Below are positions 19,361 to 29,056 of a DNA stretch of 64,000 nucleotides, piece by piece. The stretch spans positions 232,007-296,006 of the forward strand of contig SDOX01000009.1 of the NCBI GenBank assembly GCA_004565275.1, in the 5' to 3' direction. Position 1 is the first letter of the stretch. The number at the start of each line of letters is the position of its first letter. Source of the stretch: Nannochloropsis salina CCMP1776 (Eukaryota; Sar; Eustigmatophyceae; Eustigmatales; Monodopsidaceae). Under the pieces are notes generated by a model. It was not told the DNA's origin, searched no databases, and saw nothing but the letters and a program-made list of their open reading frames with translations. Position numbers and translations under genes: made by a program.

Positions 19361-20066
19361 GATCTGGCCTCCCCGACAGGCAACACGTAGGCATGCACAT
19401 AGATGTTTGAATGGATATTACGGTGATATAGGAACAGAGATAAGTGAGATTTTTATGCGCAGAGCGTTTGTCTACCAGCGTTGACTATGTTCAAGCTATC
19501 ACGTTGTGGGTGGCACGGTGTGACAGCGAGCAACCAAGGAGGCGAGCTGAGCTGCCCACACGAGACAGATAGATGGGCCTCCCCTTGGTGAAATATACTT
19601 GTGTCACAGCAATGAATTATAGAGGACCGATGCATACACAAATTGCCCTGTACATCCCTAAAAAGGACCAGCAAGCAAAAAGACAACAACAAAAACAGCA
19701 CAGCTGTCCGTCAGTACGTGGCGGGCTCGGACATCCTGTCCAAACCCGTTTCCGTTCTTTGCCTACCTCCCTACCGTACACCACACATTTACACCGAAAA
19801 CCTACAATAGTCAATCTCACATGCTATCTACACGTTCTCTTCACGGGTCTCATCTTTTTTCAACACGTCGTACGCAGCTCGGCAGTGAGGACTTGTTCCG
19901 TGCATTAAGCATTACCCCAACAAATCCTGTACCTGTAAAAGTGTCTCATCACAAACCGAACCCTCCTAAGTTCGTGGCGAGAATTTTTCACTTCTATGAC
20001 TCTTTGTCACTTGCTAAAAATTCTCTCATTCCCATGAATGTGTGCCGCCGTGTCCTTCTCAATGGC
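19361..20066. other. Intergenic region
   Basis: 706 bases between two minus-strand genes; it should hold the promoter of the lumenal-protein gene. Short open frames only. Confidence 0.35.
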
Positions 20067-21196
20067 TCACGCCTTCCCCTCATCTGATATCTCAGCTGCC
20101 TCCTCAGCCTCTTCCTGCAGGTGCTCTCGGAAAAGTCCAAAATTTTGGATACACTCATGGACAGAGGCCGCCGATGCTTCACAGCGTGTCAGATCCTCTC
20201 GCTCGTCAGTGCTGCCAGCTTTATCGATGCAGGACTTGAATACCACGAAGACATCCTTGCATGGACTGTTCATCATGTACGTGCACAGGGGGCATTCGCC
20301 TTCTACCTCCTCCGCCTCGTCCTGCCTTTTTTCAGCCATTCCCGATGCTGCATCGGCTCGAATTATGCACTTATTCGACTGCTTATCGTAGTCTGTGGAC
20401 GCGCAGATCGTGCCTTCACAAGCGACGGGTGCGTCGAGCTCCTGGAAGACGGCTCGTGTAGCCGGATATTTGATCCCGTCCAAAAGTTGACCTGGGAGCA
20501 CGCCGTCCCAGGATCCCTTTGCGTGCAATATTCCGTTCTCTAGGAGCCGACGCGCCAGATCCACGCCCAATAGATCCGCCACGTCATCGTCCCAGCTCTC
20601 CGAGGCCATGGCTATTGTGGGAATGCTCCCGTGGCCGTTTCTGGAGGGGTACAGGCGACCTCCACCCACGTTAACATCGACGATAATAACCTTTTGGCGC
20701 GTGGACACGTCTTCAGCCACGCCTCTTACCACTACCTCGGCCTATCACGTTTGCAAAGGGAAGAGAGAGGGTGGGTGAGTCCATCAATCTCAAGAGTATC
20801 ATAAACCAGCACTTTATCCTAGAATCTTCGTACCTTGCTGCCAAACAAGGGGGCAAATGACCGCTTTACCCCAGGTTCAGGATGTAACTGGACCAAGGCA
20901 TGAGCGTTTCGGCCCAGGGAGCCTCCCACGGCATTTTGCACGCGCTTCACTGAGGCCGCGTCCAGAAAAACTCCCACAAAGCCCGCCGTGTCCTTTTCGC
21001 GGTCATCTAATGCGTGGTCAAAATATGTTTGTTCCTGACTTGATGGTCGTCGGAGCTGCTGCTGGTGCTGTGCGGTCTCACAGCGCGTGGGCTTGGACAT
21101 TGTGGTGCTGTTGCTGTTGCTGTTGCTCCTGACCAGAGCTGCTACCCCCAGCCCTAGGCCAACGCGGGACGCAATCCGTAATTGGTGCGCGTACAT
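20067..21196 (-). CDS. GCK-domain protein (two exons)
   Basis: Exon 20834-21196 joins exon 20067-20741 in phase 0 (donor GGCAGCAAG|GTACGA, acceptor GTGATAG|GCC), giving 345 residues. The C-terminus reads CPLCTYMMNSPCKDVFVVFKSCID and later RCEASAASVHECI, the Cys pattern of the GCK domain, whose paired CX2C/CX9C-like cysteines suggest a disulphide-linked helical hairpin. The N-terminus (MYAHQLRIASRVGLGLGVAALVRS) could be a mitochondrial or membrane-targeting segment. The central part (TAGFVGVFLDAASVKRVQ, VVRGVAEDVSTRQKVIIVDV) is unrecognised. GCK domains occur in plants and protists without an assigned function. Placement in the intermembrane space is a guess from the Cys pattern. Confidence 0.75.
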
Positions 21197-22292
21197 CACT
21201 CCCTCACTGCCTAGAAAGGAGGGTTTCAAATTTCGTTGACACGTACACAATAAGCTGGTGAAGTGGAAATAGCCTGTTGACGACGGGACTGTCCGCGTGC
21301 GGTATATGCGGCAGGGACGGGGGAAATCCTCCTCCCCGGCGAGGGGTTGCCTCGGTGACCGACATCCCAGCGAGGGACGCCAGCCCTTGGCTTAAGTGCA
21401 TGAATTCACAGGTTCTCAGGGTAAAGGACACGCAAACGTGACAGGCACAAGAGGACAGTCCTGCATCGCACTCGTTATTAAGTGGGCTGTGTATGCCCTC
21501 GCCACTCCTTCGTCCCCATCCCTTTTCACCCAAGAAACGCTCCCCAACATCACCCTGGCGCTCTAGCAAGCGAGAAAGCGTAGCCCTAAAGCACCATTAT
21601 CCAGCGTCGTCATGCAGCGTTATTGCGCACAAAGCTCTCCGCCTCATGAATGTTCGCCGCGGAAGGGAAGGAAAAGGCCATTGGGAGGACGGAGCCATGT
21701 GGCTGTAAGGGCCTTCTTGTTGCCCGTCGGCCTCGTGGGGTTGCTCACAGGCTTTACGAGGGCGGGAGTCCTGGTGGCGGCTGATGCTGGAGACACCAGA
21801 CAATCGACAGGAGGAAACAATGCAGGGGTACGTCGGAGGTAGTTTTAAATTGATGCGTGGACAGTGTCTTGCCTGTCTTTCTCAGTCCCTCGAGCCAGCT
21901 TGGTTGACATGATGAAGAAACCTTTTTAGGAAACTTACCTGAACACACACCGTGATGTTCATACAATATTTCACCTCTTCTGACACCGCTTTGACCCGCT
22001 TCTTCTCTGCGCCTGCGCCTTGCCGTCCGTGTCCTGGGATAGCTCACTGCCCTCCTCACTGCCCTCCCCCCTGCCTTGTCTCCCCGCTCTAGGCCTGGCG
22101 CTCACAGCCACCGACAGCCCCTCCTCTCCCCTCGGATGGCTTCTCACCTCAGCCACGCCACGAGGCTGGAGGAGCGGGCGGAGAGCGCAGGTCGTGGAAC
22201 GGAGCGCGTGCCCGGGGGGGAAGCGCCCCGGAGCACTGGATTGCCGGTGGCGCGGGGGAGGAGCGGGACGGCCGAGGAGGAGGCCCCTATGC
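21197..22292. promoter_or_regulatory. Divergent region and unresolved 5' part of the EHD gene
   Basis: This stretch must hold the promoter of the GCK gene and the start of the EHD gene. An ATG at 21612 opens a frame containing a hydrophobic segment (FLLPVGLVGLLTGF) that ends at a GTACGT donor at 21831, but I could not join it in frame to the first certain EHD exon. Confidence 0.3.
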
Positions 22293-24569
22293 TAGATCGG
22301 CCCGCGGCTCGCACACCCCGCCTCTGCGTCAAGACTGCCCCTCGCCCTGGCAGGCAGAGCAGTCGTGGGAGGGAAGCGGGCGGGAGGGCGGCGGGCGGGA
22401 GGCAAGACAGGCCGTGGGGGAGCGAGGGGGGCAGCGAGGTCGGTGGGAAAGCGGCCCTTCCCCGCCCCCCCCTACCCGCCCGGCCGCCCGTACCCGGACG
22501 AAGGATCGATAGCCCGCGAGAGGGCTTCCGCCCCGGACCCTGAGGCCTCCTTGCTCGCCTCGCGTCCCCCCTCCACCGCCCCGCCTGGCCCCTCGGAGCC
22601 CCCCTGGCAGGCGGCCGACCTGACCGTCCTCGACAAGGAGCAGTTCTTTGAGGAGCTCAAGCGCCTGTACCGGAAGAAGGTCCTCCCCCTCGAACTCGCG
22701 TCCAAGTACGCCCAGTTCCACTCGGCCCCCCTGAACCCTGCGGACTTCGAGGCCAAGCCCATGGTCTTGTTGCTAGGTACGGGGGCGCGGGGGGAGGCCA
22801 TGCGAGGCGTGCTCCAAAGGGGTAGATAGACTTTCCTATGGCTCATTCGCCCCTTACCGGCCCCTCCTCCCTTCCCACAGGCCAGTACTCGGTGGGCAAG
22901 ACCTCCTTCATCCGTTCCCTCCTCCAGGGCGACTTCCCAGGCCAGCGGGTGGGCCCGGAGCCCACGACGGACCGGTTCATGGCCGTCATGCACGGGCCGG
23001 AGCCCCGCTTGGTGCCGGGACACGCCCTGGCCATGCAGGCGGACAAGCCTTTTCGGGGCGTGGCCTCCTTCGGAAACAATTTCCTGACCAAGTTCGAAGC
23101 TGCGGAGGTGCCGGCGCCAATTTTGAGGTAGGGGGAGGGATGGGGAGGACGAGGGGAAGGCGGGAGGCGCACACACCTGGTAGGGTGCGAAGGGAGAGGA
23201 GGAGGAATGGAGCATTTAGGGGGACTGCGATAGACCGCCGTTCAACGAGCTCGTCTGCGCGCGCACTGACTTGCCTGGCCCGTGCCCGGACAGGAACATC
23301 ACCCTCATCGACTCCCCCGGAATCCTCTCGGGGGAGAAGCAGCGGCTGGGTCGCGACTACGACTACCAGGTCCGTTTTTTGGGGACAAAGGGTCATACAG
23401 AGACATGCTTACACTGCGCGCAGACGCAGGCGCAGCTGCCTCGATGCCGTGTGAAGGGCCCTTGGGCTGGAGAACACGTGCGAGACTGCCTCCGAAGAAT
23501 GATGAAAGCCAATGCTGGCACCAAACTGAGCGCGTTAATTCAAATTGTTCGACGCCCGATAATGAACAGCTACCTGGCTCCTACCGCAATTGCGAGTCTC
23601 TGACTAGGATGCACGGAGGAGTGACCATCCTGCCGGTTCACGCCGAAGCACTTTCCTCATTCCCTCCTCCCTTCCCTCCCATGATTGCTGGGCTGCGCAG
23701 GCCGTGATCCAGTGGTTCGCCGACCGTGCCGACCTCATCATCATCATGTTCGACGCGCATAAGCTCGACATCTCGGACGAGCTTCGCATCGTCATGGATG
23801 CGCTTCGGATCCACCAGGACAAGATCCGCATTTTGCTCAACAAGGCGGACCAGATCGACTCCCAGCAGCTCATGCGCATCTACGGCGCCTTGATGTGGAG
23901 CCTGGGGAAGGTGGTGAACACGCCGGAGGTCTGCCGCGTGTACATTGGCTCTTTCTGGGAGCACCCGCTCAAGCATTCCCAGAATCGCTTTCTGCTCGAG
24001 AAGGAGAAGGCGGACCTCCTGGCCGAGCTGGACGGGCTCCCTCAGAACGCGGTGGTGCGTCGCATCAACGAGTTGGTCAAGCGCGCGCGCTCTGTGAAAG
24101 TGCACGCCTACCTCATCCATTATTTGCGGAAGCAGGTGCCCACGGTGTTTGGGAAGTCAGAGAAGCAAGCCAAGCTCCTCCAGACGCTGCCTCGCGAGTT
24201 TGTCGCCTGCGCGCGGAGGTATGGCCTCCCTCTGGGCGATTTCCCGGACATCAACAAGTTCCGGGCACGGCTGGGGGAAGTGAAGGACCTAAGGTAGAAG
24301 CGTGGGAGAGGATGGTGGGCGGGCACGGGGCGCGGGAAGGAGGGCGTTGATATCGTGAAAGTGTCAGGCGATCTTCCATTTCTCCTGGCTTTAACCTTTC
24401 GCATCCCTGGGACAGGAAATTTCCCAAGCTCGACAAGGCCATGGTGCAGGAGATGGACCGTGTCTTCTCGCACGACATTCCCAAGCTCGTGGAGAAGGCA
24501 AGCAGGCAGCCCCAGTACGGGGGCCGGGAGGCCGGAGGAGATTACTATGCGCGGGATTGGCGACGGTGA
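22293..24569 (+). CDS. EHD: EHD-type dynamin-like ATPase (multi-exon, 5' end unresolved)
   Basis: EH-domain ATPases tubulate endosomal membranes and drive recycling. The exons I support are ?-22776, 22881-23127, 23294-23369, 23701-24293 and 24416-24569, each with GT-AG borders and continuous frame. Key motifs are LYRKKVLPLE and PMVLLLGQYSVGKTSFIR (P-loop), GPEPTTDRF (switch I), DSPGILSGEKQR (switch II), NKADQID (base-binding motif) and GALMWSLGKVVNTPEV. The helical region ends VQEMDRVFSHDIPKL, and the protein stops about 25 residues later. The C-terminal EH domain of animal EHDs is therefore absent. Plant and protist EHDs carry it at the N-terminus, but the sequence upstream of residue ELKRLYR is Arg/Gly/Pro-rich and shows no EF-hand. 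The true start lies before 22293. Confidence 0.9.
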
Positions 24570-25087
24570 AAGCACGCACAGAGGAGGGTCTGGCCGCTTA
24601 AAGTTGCACAGGGGAGGGAGGGATGAGAGGGGAAGCTCTCCCAGGGGTGTGTGTGGATGGGACTGGCAGCGAGATATGTAAGAGTAGGAAGAATTGAGAC
24701 GTGAGCGTTAAGCCCTAAACGGTCAAAAGCAAATAACAGCAAATCAGTCCTTTTGGGAGGCTAATGTTAAGGCGTGATGGGGCAAGCGTACGCGTACATC
24801 ACGGGGCCACGGGCCTCGTCGCATTTTCAGATCCGTGCGTTCGACGAGGCGCACGCTGTGCTATTTCTTGACATGGATTGTTTCACTACCTCGGAAAAAG
24901 GTCTGAGGCCCGGCGCATGCGACCCGAGGGTTTAACACCAGTAGCTGGTCCTCGGGAGAGAATCTCTATCATCTCCAAGGCGCAAGGACTCAGGCACCAG
25001 CTTTCCCTTCACCGTCCTACAACACCAGCGAGGCTCTCTATTTACACATGAACCAGACGATACTTCGTGGGAGAGGAAGGAAGCGCG
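24570..25087. other. Convergent 3' region EHD / VTE4
   Basis: 518 bases with no coding signal. CCTCGTCG near 24811 can pair with CGACGAGG near 24842, a possible 3' hairpin. Confidence 0.35.
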
Positions 25088-26239
25088 TTATTTGGGTTTT
25101 CGACCCGTGATAACGCCGAACCGAATCAGCCCGGTGCTGTAGCCTAGCATCATGTAGAGGATGGCAAGGGCCCCTCTCCGGACGGTGCTCGAGGTCAGAA
25201 GGACCTTGATGCTCTTCAAATTCAGGCACGACCGAAGCACGGCCGGCCAGAAGGGCTTGACCTGCCGGGTCCAGTCTGCGGTCTTGACCTCCGTCAGTCC
25301 CTCCTCCTGCGCCAAGGCCACGTAGGCGTCCATGGATACCCAGGGGGGCAGGAAGTAGATGCTGTTGATCAGCTTGAGAAGCCCTCTCTCGAACCTGGTC
25401 AGGCGCTCCCCCGGCTTCAGGTTTCGGTGGCACCAGGTGACGATGATGACCCGGCCCCCGGGGGCGGCCACGCGGACCAGCTCCTTCAGGAACCGGCGCT
25501 TGTCCGGCATGTGCTCCCCGCTTTCCATCGACCACACCAAGTCAAAGCTCTGCTCGGAGAAGGGCATCGCCAGGGCGTCTGCCACCTCGAACTTCGCCGA
25601 GTCCTCCAGCCCAGACTTGTGCGTCAACGCCTGGGCCCGCCGGCACTGGAAGGGCGACAGGGTTATTCCTCGGACTTGAGCACCGAATTTCCGCGCCAAG
25701 TACCGGGAGGAGCCGCCTATCCCACATCCCACATCGACCACACGCTTTATCTCGCTCTCTTCCGCGACTCCTATCCCGGAAAATCGGAGCGACTCCTCGA
25801 TCATGTCCAGCTGAGCTTTTTGGTGATCTTTCTCCTTGCCCGTGTAGTAGTATCCGTGGTGCAGGTGGTCGCCCCATACTTCCTCCCAAATCCCGGTGCT
25901 CTCATCATAGAAGGCTGCAATGCCATCCTTGAGTTCATTGCCCACGCCAAACTCACGAAACTTCAGTGGATTGACTTTATCAAGCAGGCCGAGAAACCCC
26001 TTCCGAGGAGCAGGTGAGGCGGGCGTAGAGGAAGACGAGGATGCACGAGGTATCGACGTGCTAGAAGTAGGAGTGGAAGGAGAGGTGTAGGAACATGTCG
26101 AAGGCATATTTTCGCGGGAGCTGGGAGGGCAAACGCCGTGGCCGTGTCCGAACAGAGGGCTTCTGGGGTTGGCGAAGGCATCCGTATGCTGTCCGTGTGC
26201 CAACACAAGACAGGTCAGAATCAAAGCGGCGGGGTTCAT
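25088..26239 (-). CDS. VTE4: Gamma-tocopherol C-methyltransferase
   Basis: SAM-dependent methyltransferase of 383 residues that methylates gamma- to alpha-tocopherol (EC 2.1.1.95), the last step of vitamin E synthesis in the plastid. The signal peptide MNPAALILTCLVLAHG is followed by TDAFANPR, a red-lineage plastid presequence with Phe at the cleavage point, then a Ser/Thr/Pro linker. The catalytic part has AAFYDESTGIWEEVWGDHLHHGYY, SAM motif I VVDVGCGIGGSSRYLA, GITLSPFQ, and the post-motif DLVWSMESGEHMPDK, all typical of tocopherol/MPBQ-type methyltransferases. The combination HHGYYYTGK and the length fit VTE4 rather than VTE3. A C-terminal hydrophobic stretch (ALAILYMMLGYSTGLIRFGV) may dock on the envelope or thylakoid. 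Single exon. Confidence 0.9.
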   Translation of the reverse strand: MNPAALILTCLVLAHGQHTDAFANPRSPLFGHGHGVCPPSSRENMPSTCSYTSPSTPTSSTSIPRASSSSSTPASPAPRKGFLGLLDKVNPLKFREFGVGNELKDGIAAFYDESTGIWEEVWGDHLHHGYYYTGKEKDHQKAQLDMIEESLRFSGIGVAEESEIKRVVDVGCGIGGSSRYLARKFGAQVRGITLSPFQCRRAQALTHKSGLEDSAKFEVADALAMPFSEQSFDLVWSMESGEHMPDKRRFLKELVRVAAPGGRVIIVTWCHRNLKPGERLTRFERGLLKLINSIYFLPPWVSMDAYVALAQEEGLTEVKTADWTRQVKPFWPAVLRSCLNLKSIKVLLTSSTVRRGALAILYMMLGYSTGLIRFGVITGRKPK

Positions 26240-26705
26240 AGATGGCCTTTACCGGTGGCCAGTGAGACTGTTTGCACCTGAAAATGTGACAAAGTAGCAG
26301 GAAGAGACCCGGAATGAGAAAGGCGCGGAGGGAAAGGGAGCGTGAAGGTTTCCTGGTATCGTGGTGTACTGTACATGTCGAGCGAGTCGCTGTGATAATG
26401 TAGCTGCTTGAGCGCTGCGTGATTCACTTTTGGAGTTCACACCCAGCAACCGCGCCTTGTCAACTTCAGACCTTCCTTAAATTTTCAAAATAGCTTCACC
26501 CTCGTTATTTTTCTGCATGCATGAAGCTTTGGTGTGGGACATGGCCATATCAGAACTCCCTTGTAGCGCGAATCGCTCTGTACGACCAAGAACGAGAGAG
26601 AGCGAATGACAACTTTTCTTGATGAATATCGTCCTGGGAGTCCCCGGCCCTTCGACTCAAGCTTTGCCATGACGTCCACAGGTGTCAAAGCCGCGAGATT
26701 GTGTC
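26240..26705. promoter_or_regulatory. Divergent promoter region VTE4 / tandem MIP
   Basis: 466 bases between divergent starts. No obvious TATA box was seen. Confidence 0.3.
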
Positions 26706-28334
26706 ATGCGGCCCGGAGACGAGGAAGAGGCGCCCCTGGTCCTTTCTCCTCGCCGCGGAGGGCCCAGCCCGCTGGCCGGAGGGCGGGCGGCATGGTTCGG
26801 GACTTCCCACAATGGAGCCACACAGGAAGCGCAATCCTACGGCGCCTTTGTCAAGAGTACCGACCACAGCAGCATGGACACGATCTCGCATCAGGTCGAC
26901 GATGATACAAGCCTACCTTCCACACGGTTGCCTCGCCTCTTCGAAAATTGGCCCCTGCTGGTGGAGATGCTCGCCTCGTACACGCTGGGCCTGGCGGCAT
27001 TCAGCAGCAACAGCAGCCCATGGACTGTGGGTTTGATATTTGCAGGCCTCGCACACGCGGCTTCCACGTCGGCGGTGAGCGGCGGGGCCGGGTCTTACTA
27101 CCTCCAGGCGAATCCTGTCTTGACGCTGGGGCAGCTAGTCCGCGGGCACCTGAGTCTCCCGCGCGCCGTGCTCTATTGCGGCGCACAATTCCTGGGAATC
27201 ATGCTCGCATGCCTCACATTTGCGACGAGCACTGGGGGGGGTGCAATGCACGCCGTGGGGTCGCTCACCTCGTGCGACGCGCTCCCATGGGGTCACGGCC
27301 TCTTCCTCACGACCATCTTCGCCAGCGCCTTCGCCTACGTGGCCTTGGCGGCCTGGGACTCCATGTCCCTGGCCTTGGAAGCCTGTTGCTCCTTCTATGG
27401 CCTGGCCACCGGCGCCGCCTACGCCGCTGCCATGGCCTCCGTGCAGAGCCGAAGCATCTCGTCTGGGCTCCTCAACCCCTGGGTGGGCCTGGTGGGGGTG
27501 ATCTCCACGGCCCTTGCTCCCTCAGCGGGCAGCGACCACGCGGGCTTCGGGCACAATGGGCCTTCGTCCATGGCCTGCGACACCGTTTTCATCCTCGGGC
27601 CCCTGCTGGGGGCCCTCCTGGGCTGCTTCCTCTCCTGGCTCACCAGCCTGCATGGGAGCGAGAAGGAAGCCATGCTCCGAGCGCTCTCCCCCATCGCCCC
27701 GCTCCTGGTCGAGACCGTCGGCGTCATGTTCCTGGTCCTCTCTCTGGGGGCGGCCCAGCAAGGCTGGATCCCCGGGGCCTTCGCTCTCGCTCTCACCCTC
27801 TGCGCCTGGCGGCGCTCAGGCGCCCAGTTCAACCCGAGCGTGACTCTCGCCATCTTCCTGCTCAAGCGCCGCATGTTCCGGTGGACCAGCCTCCTCTTCT
27901 ACATCCTGGCCCACGTGGCGGGGGCCCTCTTGGGCACCTGCCTCCTGCTCCTCCTCCCCCCGTCCCGCGAGATGGCCGCGCCCTCCCTCCTCGACACGCC
28001 CGTGGTCCTGGGCCTGGACGAGGCGCTGCTGCTCCTCGTCTTCACCACGGCCTACCTGGCGGTCTTTGTCGCCAACACGGACGCAGAGTACGACGAAGGC
28101 TTCCTCCACCCGGCGCTGATGGTGGGTGTGACCCTGACGGGGCTCCTGGGCGCGCTGGCCGGGCGGGACGGCGACGTCCTCCTCACAGGCCTCTACAACC
28201 CGGCCGTGACCCTGGTCGTGTGGGCCGTCGCTCGGGCCTCGGTGGGCACCGTGCTCCTGGGCGCGGGCTTGCAGCTCCTGGCGAGCGGGCTAGTCTTTGC
28301 GCTCTTCTGGGGGAAGGCTCAGGTGTCGCTGTAG
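26706..28334 (+). CDS. Double-length aquaporin-family (MIP) protein
   Basis: The ATG at 26706 gives 542 residues with about 11-12 membrane segments, twice the usual MIP length. Four loop motifs are spaced as two MIP units: N136-P-V, N257-P-W, N376-P-S and N498-P-A. The spacing within a unit is 121-122 residues and the repeat period is 240-241. The context around each first motif is classic MIP (QANPVLTLGQLVRG...AQFLGIML; GAQFNPSVTLAIFLLKRR...AHVAGALLG). The Arg that normally follows the second NPA is missing in both units (NPWVG, NPAVT), so the selectivity filter is unusual and water or glycerol transport cannot be assumed. The first 80 residues are hydrophilic and cytosolic. Two independent single-unit genes are ruled out because one frame stays open throughout. 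Substrate and membrane are unknown. Confidence 0.85.
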   Translation: MRPGDEEEAPLVLSPRRGGPSPLAGGRAAWFGTSHNGATQEAQSYGAFVKSTDHSSMDTISHQVDDDTSLPSTRLPRLFENWPLLVEMLASYTLGLAAFSSNSSPWTVGLIFAGLAHAASTSAVSGGAGSYYLQANPVLTLGQLVRGHLSLPRAVLYCGAQFLGIMLACLTFATSTGGGAMHAVGSLTSCDALPWGHGLFLTTIFASAFAYVALAAWDSMSLALEACCSFYGLATGAAYAAAMASVQSRSISSGLLNPWVGLVGVISTALAPSAGSDHAGFGHNGPSSMACDTVFILGPLLGALLGCFLSWLTSLHGSEKEAMLRALSPIAPLLVETVGVMFLVLSLGAAQQGWIPGAFALALTLCAWRRSGAQFNPSVTLAIFLLKRRMFRWTSLLFYILAHVAGALLGTCLLLLLPPSREMAAPSLLDTPVVLGLDEALLLLVFTTAYLAVFVANTDAEYDEGFLHPALMVGVTLTGLLGALAGRDGDVLLTGLYNPAVTLVVWAVARASVGTVLLGAGLQLLASGLVFALFWGKAQVSL

Positions 28335-29056
28335 AGGCAGAGAGGGGACGCTCCTGGCAGGCGGTTGGGAGACGTGGGGGGAGCCGGCGCCCAGGAGGGA
28401 AGCCAGGGGTTGGCGTGAACTGATGGGAAGTATGGGAGACGCCGTGCGTCGTGGGAAGGGTGGGGGAAGGAGGGGCGGACAAGAGGGAGGAACTGATTTA
28501 TGGGATGGCAAGAGCGTACCAAGAGGACACGAAGTACTTTGTAAAACCAACAGAGGAGCCAGACGCCACGGCAACTCAAATGTCACATGTCAGTTCCTTT
28601 TCTCTTTTCCGCTCCACTCCGGCCCTCCAGGCACCCCCGTTCACCCAACCAGCTTGCAAAGCACCGACTCCGCAGCACGCCACCGAGGGCAGGGCCCTGC
28701 GAGCTACTGGTCTGAAAACGCTCGGCGCCACCTCAGGCCCGAAGCCTCAAGTGGAACACCCCCTCCCCCCTGTCTGTCCCCACTCAACTTCCTCCCTCGG
28801 AACCCCCCTCACGCCATGCGCCCTGCTCAACCCCTCTCTCTCCCTGCAAACACGATTCGGGAGGGGTCTCTCCGTCCTCCTCCCGGTCCTGTTGCCCTTG
28901 CTGGCGCCGTGTGGTGGCCCTCCACAGAGGCAGTGGCGGGCGGACCAGGGCCCCACCAACCTCGAGCTTCCTTAAACCTTCGCTCTTCGTACTTATTCTC
29001 ATTCTCCTTCACATCAACTTCACTTTCTGAAGGATAACTGTCGGCGGTATGACAGC
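28335..29056. other. Convergent 3' region MIP / LHC
   Basis: 722 GC-rich bases. Open frames of up to 246 codons occur on both strands but look like composition effects, with no domain and no homologous pattern. Confidence 0.35.

Noticed and set aside
26948-28423. A 491-codon open frame overlapping the MIP gene on the same strand
   Set aside because: It is Arg/Pro/Gly-rich composition shadow of the MIP codons, with no domain; the MIP frame has conserved membrane motifs.
28335-28975. Open frames of 174-246 codons downstream of the MIP gene
   Set aside because: No conserved motif, overlapping frames on both strands, and a position between two convergent stops; probably 3' UTR sequence.
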